Origin: Leguminivora glycinivorella
Lineage: Eukaryota > Arthropoda > Insecta > Lepidoptera > Tortricidae
DNA length: 64,000 nucleotides
Assembly: GCF_023078275.1 (NCBI RefSeq)
Contig: NC_062971.1
Coordinates: 19,096,001-19,160,000, forward strand
Reading direction: 5' to 3'
Positions 58,089 to 64,000 of this stretch are shown piece by piece. The translations under genes were made by a program, and so were the position numbers. Each line of letters starts with the position of its first letter. The first letter of the stretch is position 1. The notes under the pieces are model-generated. The model ran no database searches and was not told the DNA's origin. It saw only the letters and a list, made by a program, of their open reading frames with translations.

Positions 58089-58248
58089 TTGGCAACCTGT
58101 CACTGTACAGGCAACCAATTGGAACCCTTGGCCACTCTACAACCATGTCAAAATGACAAGCAGTAAGAGATTTCTTACAATCTGATTTATAACGTCACTA
58201 TGACATAGTTCTACAGTGGTCTAGGGTTCCAATTGGTTGACTGTACCT
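58089..58248. mobile_element. Short MITE with inverted ends
   Basis: gtacaggcaaccaattggaac then cttggccactctac on the left is complemented by gttctacagtggtctagggtt then ccaattggttgactgtac on the right. About 160 bp in all. Confidence 0.65.
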
Positions 58249-58514
58249 ACTACTTATACTGTATCACAATTTCGTTATCTTTTAACCCCTTAAGTGCTAA
58301 AAGAGGCGCTGAAACTTGAGCACTTCCATGTAATCTGCTTACCCGGTTTGGACCTGCAGGCGTGAGTGTATATGTATGATATTTACATTTGTAACATTCT
58401 ATTCTACCTATAACATATCAAGAACTAGGTACCTATATCAAATTCATGTGACGATCAAAATTATGTTAAATATATAGGTAATTATGAATATTTAAGGTTT
58501 ATAACAACATGCGT

Positions 58515-58690
58515 AGCCGAATTCGAACAAACGCTCAAGATAATATCTGTTTCGTAGCTATCTAACTCTATCGCTCTTGCGTATTGGCGCGACAGAGCCA
58601 GACTGCATTTCTGCCAGCGTCTGGCGTCAACGATTGCCATGCGCCTACGCCGGCAGAGCGTAGCTTTTGCACCAGATATACATCGATGGA
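58515..58690. repeat. Interspersed repeat related to 33235-33420
   Basis: Both places share ctctatcgctcttgc then tattggcgcgacagagccag and flanking gtagctatctaactctatcg-like words. At 33235-33420 it sits next to PGM2-like exon 3. Class unknown. Confidence 0.5.
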
Positions 58691-59599
58691 CCTTGAAAAA
58701 TAAAACCACATTTAGATTTTAGTGTAATAGAACGCCTACGAGTGAACGCCAAAACGCCAGCAGTAGGTATCAATTAAATAAATGTAAGTATACCTGTATG
58801 GGAAATAGCTGTACATACAACTATAATACTACCTATATTTAATTATGAGTATGAGTGAATCTACGGGTATAATTAGGTCATGTAAAAGTATTTTTATTTA
58901 TTTATTTTATTTTTCATTTAATGTAGGTACCTATTGTAAATATCTATTTTCATAAGGAGTAATAGGTATGTGTTGTATTGAGATAACTATAATCTATCTT
59001 ATGAAAAAATGCATCATGAAAATAAAGTAAGCACTTAAAAGATGACTAGTTTCTAATATAGATTAATAAATTAGAATTACATTAATTTTTAATGCATTTT
59101 AATTTTTAATTTAAGTCTGTTTTAGGTAAATCAACTTTAAAAAACCTTTTAAAATATAGACATTAAGAGATTAACAATTTACAAACTCAGCTGCAACTAA
59201 ATATGATGTCTTAGTTGTAATTAATATATAATGTCTAAGTATAATAACAATAAGCGTTAGAAAAATTTAGCGTCCCAGCCCGTTAGAAATTTGTTACTTA
59301 TACCTAAATAATTACATCAATAAAATACGTCAACAAAAAACTTCTCATAAGTTTATTAAAAGGGTGCGGAACGGTATACCTAGTTAGGTATTTGAGGATT
59401 AAGAGACACAATTTGGTAAGTTTGATACAACAATACGAGTATAATTAGTGGCATTACACAGGGTAGGCCCTTAATAACTCTGCTAACTAACCACAACCAT
59501 CATTCTCGGTTTGTAATTTACATGTCAAAAATGTCTTAGACTCGTTATTCAATTAAATAATCTAATGTTTCTGGCTGCGTCTACACCGCGTTGGGATTC

Positions 59600-60055
59600 A
59601 AGGTAGGTAAGTATTATTGTTTTCCCCTCACTAGCTCGGAAACACGTGTTTTGTCCTTTAATAGCAGCGGGTAAAAACGCATTTTATCCACTAGTGGGTA
59701 AAGTAATTTGACCTCGAATAAAGTCAAATTAACTGCTTTAAAATTGATAAAAGAAGGTGAATCTAGTAATAAAGATCATTTACCACCTGTGGAACTACTG
59801 GAAGCAGTGATAAACGCATTTTTTGCGTTGTAGTTTCCTCGCTATAGTGAGGGGAAAAGTTTTGTGTTACACTCGGGTGCAAATGTATTTTACTTCTCGT
59901 GTGTTAAAAAACTCGCAAGTTCAGGATTCTATTCTCGAACCACTCGCTTCGCTCGTGGTTCAACTATAGAATCCTTTCACTTGCTCGTTTTTCAATTCCA
60001 CACTCGGCGTTAAAATACAACTTTGCCCCCTTGTATAACAAATAACTATTACTAA
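59600..60055 (-). repeat. Interspersed repeat with accactcgcttcgctcgtgg words, copy 2
   Basis: Inverted relative of 44745-45000 with a longer left part (cccctcactagctcggaaac to tagtgaggggaaaag, themselves inverted). Ends near ttgtataacaaataactatt. Confidence 0.5.
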
Positions 60056-60059
60056 AATA

Positions 60060-60960
60060 AGTTCACTTTTTCCAGAAAATAACGATATATAAAATGGTGG
60101 ATATAATTTGCGTTTATAGAATGGTATTAAAGTATCGGAATAATAAGAGTTTTGAATGATTCACGGTTATTTTTATTAGACTTATATTTACAAAAAAATC
60201 AGAAAGGTAATCACGGTCTATATCCCGGTCAATATAAGTCTATCGGAATAATGTTTGAAGTCTTTTAGATTGTTGGTATCTACCCTGATAAAACTTGTCA
60301 TTGATAATACCATAATACTCTATAAAATACTGTTTTGCCAGTTAGATTATTTTAAAGAATTTTAATTTCTCATGTACATACTTCTTATACTCAAATAGTA
60401 CATAGTACCGAGCTCTCTTGAGAAACAAGAACAATTTGTACCTTACAATTACATTTCATAGATAATATTTACAAAAACCTACTTATAAGCATAAAATCTC
60501 ACAAACCACAATGTTTTGTTCAAACCCGGGCAACATACAACCAATTTAGTCAATACAAACTATAACTGGTAAATTAAAAATAAAGTAACCTATCTAGTTA
60601 TTAGATCTGTAATCACCATGCCTAGGTTCAATATTCAATAAAAAAATATTTTTATAAATTGGTTCTGAAGAGACTGACTGTATTTCTATTAAAACCTCGT
60701 ACCTAATGTTAATTGAGTACCTTCTTCTTAGACGCAAACACAACGAAATCGAATTACATACAATATTTATGGGATATTTTGGTAGGACAACATTGTAAAG
60801 AACAAAATAAATATAAACAATTGGTACTTATTCCTTTGTTTCACTGGGTAACTGACTGCTACAAATTCGTAATAACTAAACAACAATTACTTAACATTAA
60901 TAAGCTCGACCTTTCGTCAATTACCGATATCTTAAAAAAGATTGGGTGTAACGATGGCTG
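60060..60960. other. Intergenic stretch, AT-rich
   Basis: No convincing gene. A 129-codon plus-strand open frame at 60713-61102 runs antisense into the membrane-protein exon and resembles nothing known, so it is not called. Confidence 0.4.
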
Positions 60961-60966
60961 CCTTTT

Positions 60967-61786
60967 CTATACTTTTTCTTCTGGCATTTGTAAGGGTACG
61001 CTGGCTTCTTCTATCTTCCTGTTGGCCGCAAGGGCGGCCGCAGCGAGCGCTTGCCTGTGTCTCTTTTTGGTCCTCTCCTTGTGGAAGAAGAGCCTTAGAT
61101 AGTGGCAGGGGAAGACCACGCACTCGCCGGCGGGCTCCTCGCCGTCGATGTACACGCCCCGCACTATTATGGAGTTGGAGCAGTTCAGGAGTATGAGAAG
61201 CGTGAGGCTCACTATGTGTGTGCACCAGTTGCTGATTTTTGGAGAATCTGTAGAAAATATGCAATGTTAGTGACACTTGGAGAATCATAGAAAGTTTTAT
61301 AATATAACCTTAAAGAAATTACTAGTAAACATACAGCACTTCTTATTTAAGCAGAGTTTATGAACTTCATCAGATAATTCTGTATGAGAAGAACAGCGCA
61401 CAACGAGACGTGGCGGAGACCCCACCTGGTTGCCTATGACACTATGACCATCACATATGCTGGGTCAGAATATCGGCAGCTCGGCAAAAAACGAAATCCC
61501 GGTATATATTATGTAAGTCTAGTGAAACTAACCATGAATCATTGTCAACTCTTCCGTGTTCCTCTTCATGAGAGAACACAGAGGTCATAAATCGAGTCTT
61601 ACCAGGGAACAGGTATATATCCAGCAGTCCCCACACGCCACGCCACACGTTGACGGTGGCCAGGAAGGAGACGAGGTGGTACACGTCAGCCAGCAACAGC
61701 CGCGCCGCGCCGCGCAGGCGCGAGGCGGCCCAGCGCACCGGCGCCTGCAGTGCGAACGTCGCCACCACGAGCGCGTAGCCTGCCAA
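60967..61786 (-). CDS. C-terminal exons of a multi-pass membrane protein (possibly fuseless-like), partial
   Basis: Exon 61603-61786 encodes LAGYALVVATFALQAPVRWA, then LLLADVYHLVSFLATVNVWRGVWGLLDIYLFPG with hydrophobic helices. The last exon, 60967-61231, encodes HIVSLTLLILLNCSNSIIVRGVYIDGEEPAGE, then VVFPCHYLRLFFHKER and a basic tail to a stop. The NVWRGVW and NCSNSIIVRGVYID pieces recall the insect fuseless family (presynaptic, multi-pass), from memory only. The two exons are one phase apart (1 versus 2), so a small exon must lie between; a 16-base candidate is 61410-61425. Upstream exons are not visible in the window. No start codon is assigned. Confidence 0.6.
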
Positions 61787-62709
61787 CTGTTGAACACAAT
61801 ATACGTCTTTAGTACTCCTACTTCAAATCAATATCACTTGGACACGTCTACCAATGAATAATGATGCTATTTATTAAGTATGTTTAGAAATGCATGAGCT
61901 AGCATAAACTCACTACAAAAAATCGGTCACTAGACCGGTGCTATGCCATTAGACACCAAGACCTTACCCACAATACAGTGAATATTTTCCTACTATATGT
62001 ATACATATGAGCCCTAACTATAGCAGGCTCTGGCGATATCAGAACTGCCGTATTAGTGTTGTACTTTTTTAATGGCTACCGAAGTTATTGGAAAATTACC
62101 AGTAAAGTACCTAACAATGATAAATACTGGACCACAACTGGACCGCTTGCCCCGTGCTTTACCATCGGAGCTACCAACACCCAATATCCTTTAATCAAAT
62201 GAGAATTAAGTATATGGTACCTATTTTATTTAAGATTTTGGTAAACACGTCTAGTAAATTAAATAATGAATTATATTAAGCGTCTTCAGGCGCCTGATAA
62301 GTCATGAGCCCACAAGTCTGTGGGCTCAATGATAAGTAGGCAAACATAATAGCCTAATCCCTGTTTGCACTTTCATAATAAAAAATGCCTTCATACTTAA
62401 TAAAAAGTGATTATATGAGTGCCTATTACTCAGAAATGATAATCATTCTGCATATTTTGGATGTTTATTTATATCACGAAAGACCGTAGGTTAAGTTAAC
62501 AATAGTCTTGGCACGAGGAAGCGTGATACAATAATTTTTCTTTTGTCTTTATTTTGTCTTTAAGATTGAAGAGTTGTTTACTTAGTACTATTATCAATAG
62601 GTGTACTGGCTGTTCCGTAACAAGTTATCGATATTAGTTGACCATCCGTTGTTCTTTACCAACCCTTTAGGGCTTTTTGTCATAATCAATAAGTAACTTG
62701 CTTTGTTAA

Positions 62710-62889
62710 TCAATACTAATATTATAAATAGGAAAGTGTGTGTGTCTGTTTGTTTGTCCATCTTTCACGGCAAAACTGAGCGACGAATTGACGTGATTTT
62801 TTAGGTGGAGATAGTTGAAGGGATGGAGAGTGACATAGGCTACTTTTTGTCTGTTTTTAGCGCGAGCGAAGCCGCAGGCAAAAGCTATT
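62710..62889 (+). mobile_element. Helitron-like non-autonomous element, copy 3
   Basis: Same family as 45558-45734 and 54350-54530. Starts caatactaatattataaata; the end has drifted to caaaagctattag. Confidence 0.65.
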
Positions 62890-64000
62890 AGTTATTCATA
62901 TTATCAATTTACGACTCATTTTGTATTAAATATGTGTCTATGACATTTGTTAGGACAATAAACTAAATGCAGTTCATGATTGAACAAAACTCGAATCCGC
63001 AAAACAAACTTCCTTATCAGTGACGTACTTATACTTAATTAGCATAATTTTCCGACTACGTACGTAGTCCGTATGCTCTTTACAACCAAGCTTAGGCAGC
63101 AAACAGCTGACTCTAGTAAATATACAAATAGCTTGTTTGCTAAAGAACGGAAACACACCGTTTATAGTCATAATAAACTTTAATGTTTTATTGACACTAT
63201 TTACATGAAAACACTGTTGTGAAAGGTATTTATATTATGATAGGAACTTAAATAGAGTTAAAATAGTAATTAATTAAACTTATAACGAATCAGAAATTAT
63301 ATAGGTAGGTACCTAAAAACAAAAGACAGTATTTGTGCTGTATATTAATTTAAATCTGCAAAATACATTGATGTATCATTAGTACTAGATACACAGTCAG
63401 GCGAAAAAAATGGCTACAGTCAAACTCTAGATCTTACGAAAAAGTACAGAGTTGGTGACTTAGTCATTCGCCGACCGGCGTCGAATGACAATGTCGTCGT
63501 GCTCGGTTTAAAAATAGCACAAAAAAACACAAGAAAGACAGTGGGATGAGTTTTTTTACGTAAGTAATTCAAATGTATTGACAAATTATGTATAAACTCG
63601 ATGCAATTTCGTGTTTTAGAATAAATTTAATTAATTGCAAAAATAAAGGATTTTCATGGAACAAAAAGGTACGGAGTCGCTATTATTTTATTTACATCTA
63701 CTTACATGCGTTTTCTTATACATGTGCCTATTGACGAAAAAGTAGGTAGGCAGTGTACAGTAGCCATCAGATATATGGCAACGAACGAGATGTTCAAAAA
63801 TATCTGAACATACACTCACACGTTTTCTGATATCTTTGAGTAACTCGTACGTTGCGATATATCTGACTGTATATTTTTAAAATACGTGTAGCAAACTTGA
63901 AATGGCAGATTTCATCACTTTGTCTCTTATGTACTTTAATAGCGTTATATTTTAATTCAAGATTCCCTCGGGATCCCAAGGTGGTGACAACACCGTCGAC
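62890..64000. other. Right-hand flank, AT-rich, no recognised gene
   Basis: No exon with family resemblance on either strand. It may be an intron of the membrane-protein gene or intergenic. A short inverted pair around agatatatggcaacgaacg and cgttgcgatatatct (63768-63862) suggests a degraded repeat. Confidence 0.35.

Noticed and set aside
60713..61102. 129-codon plus-strand open frame
   Set aside because: Its second half is antisense to a clear membrane-protein exon and the first half has no family resemblance or codon bias.

Overview
The window looks like nuclear DNA from an insect, almost certainly a moth or butterfly. The genes have short exons and AT-rich introns. The DNA between and inside them is packed with lepidopteran-style repeats: mariner, R4/Dong- and CR1/Jockey-type LINEs, SINE tails, Helitron-like elements ending in CTAG, many hairpin MITEs and large foldback elements. 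Exons were joined by hand from reading frame, GT/AG signals and intron phase. Family names rest on recognised motifs, not on searches.

Layout. 481-2299 (+): a decayed RNase T2 gene. 2472-3428 (-): the UBA and zinc-finger half of a UBXN1-like protein. 3840-21030 (+): a GAF-domain cyclic-nucleotide phosphodiesterase of 16 coding exons (about 744 aa). Its introns hold a LINE fragment, several MITEs, two foldback elements and an antisense R4/Dong-like LINE. 22790-36570 (-): a PGM2-type phosphopentomutase of 13 coding exons (603 aa) with all phases consistent, tail to tail with the phosphodiesterase. 37000-51240: a nested transposon cluster. 52350-56283 (+): a three-exon acylphosphatase (101 aa). 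60967-61786 (-): the last exons of a membrane protein that may be fuseless-like.

The most unusual feature is the PGM2 locus. At least five of its exons have been duplicated locally, and the intact copy is always the 5'-most one. The exon carrying the RTSGTEPK phosphate-binding loop occurs 12 times in a 184-bp tandem array with an alternating two-type pattern. The intact exons still splice into one complete enzyme, and the extra copies are out of phase or broken.

Other points of note: a Glu in place of the usual purine-binding Gln in the phosphodiesterase; an acylphosphatase lacking the catalytic Arg; three foldback elements with 8-10 bp target duplications, one with telomere-like TTAGG repeats inside; a TA-flanked element that keeps only a pipsqueak-type DNA-binding domain; and a UAAUG stop-start overlap in the R4/Dong-like LINE. 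The genes belong to unrelated pathways and show no operon-like organisation.
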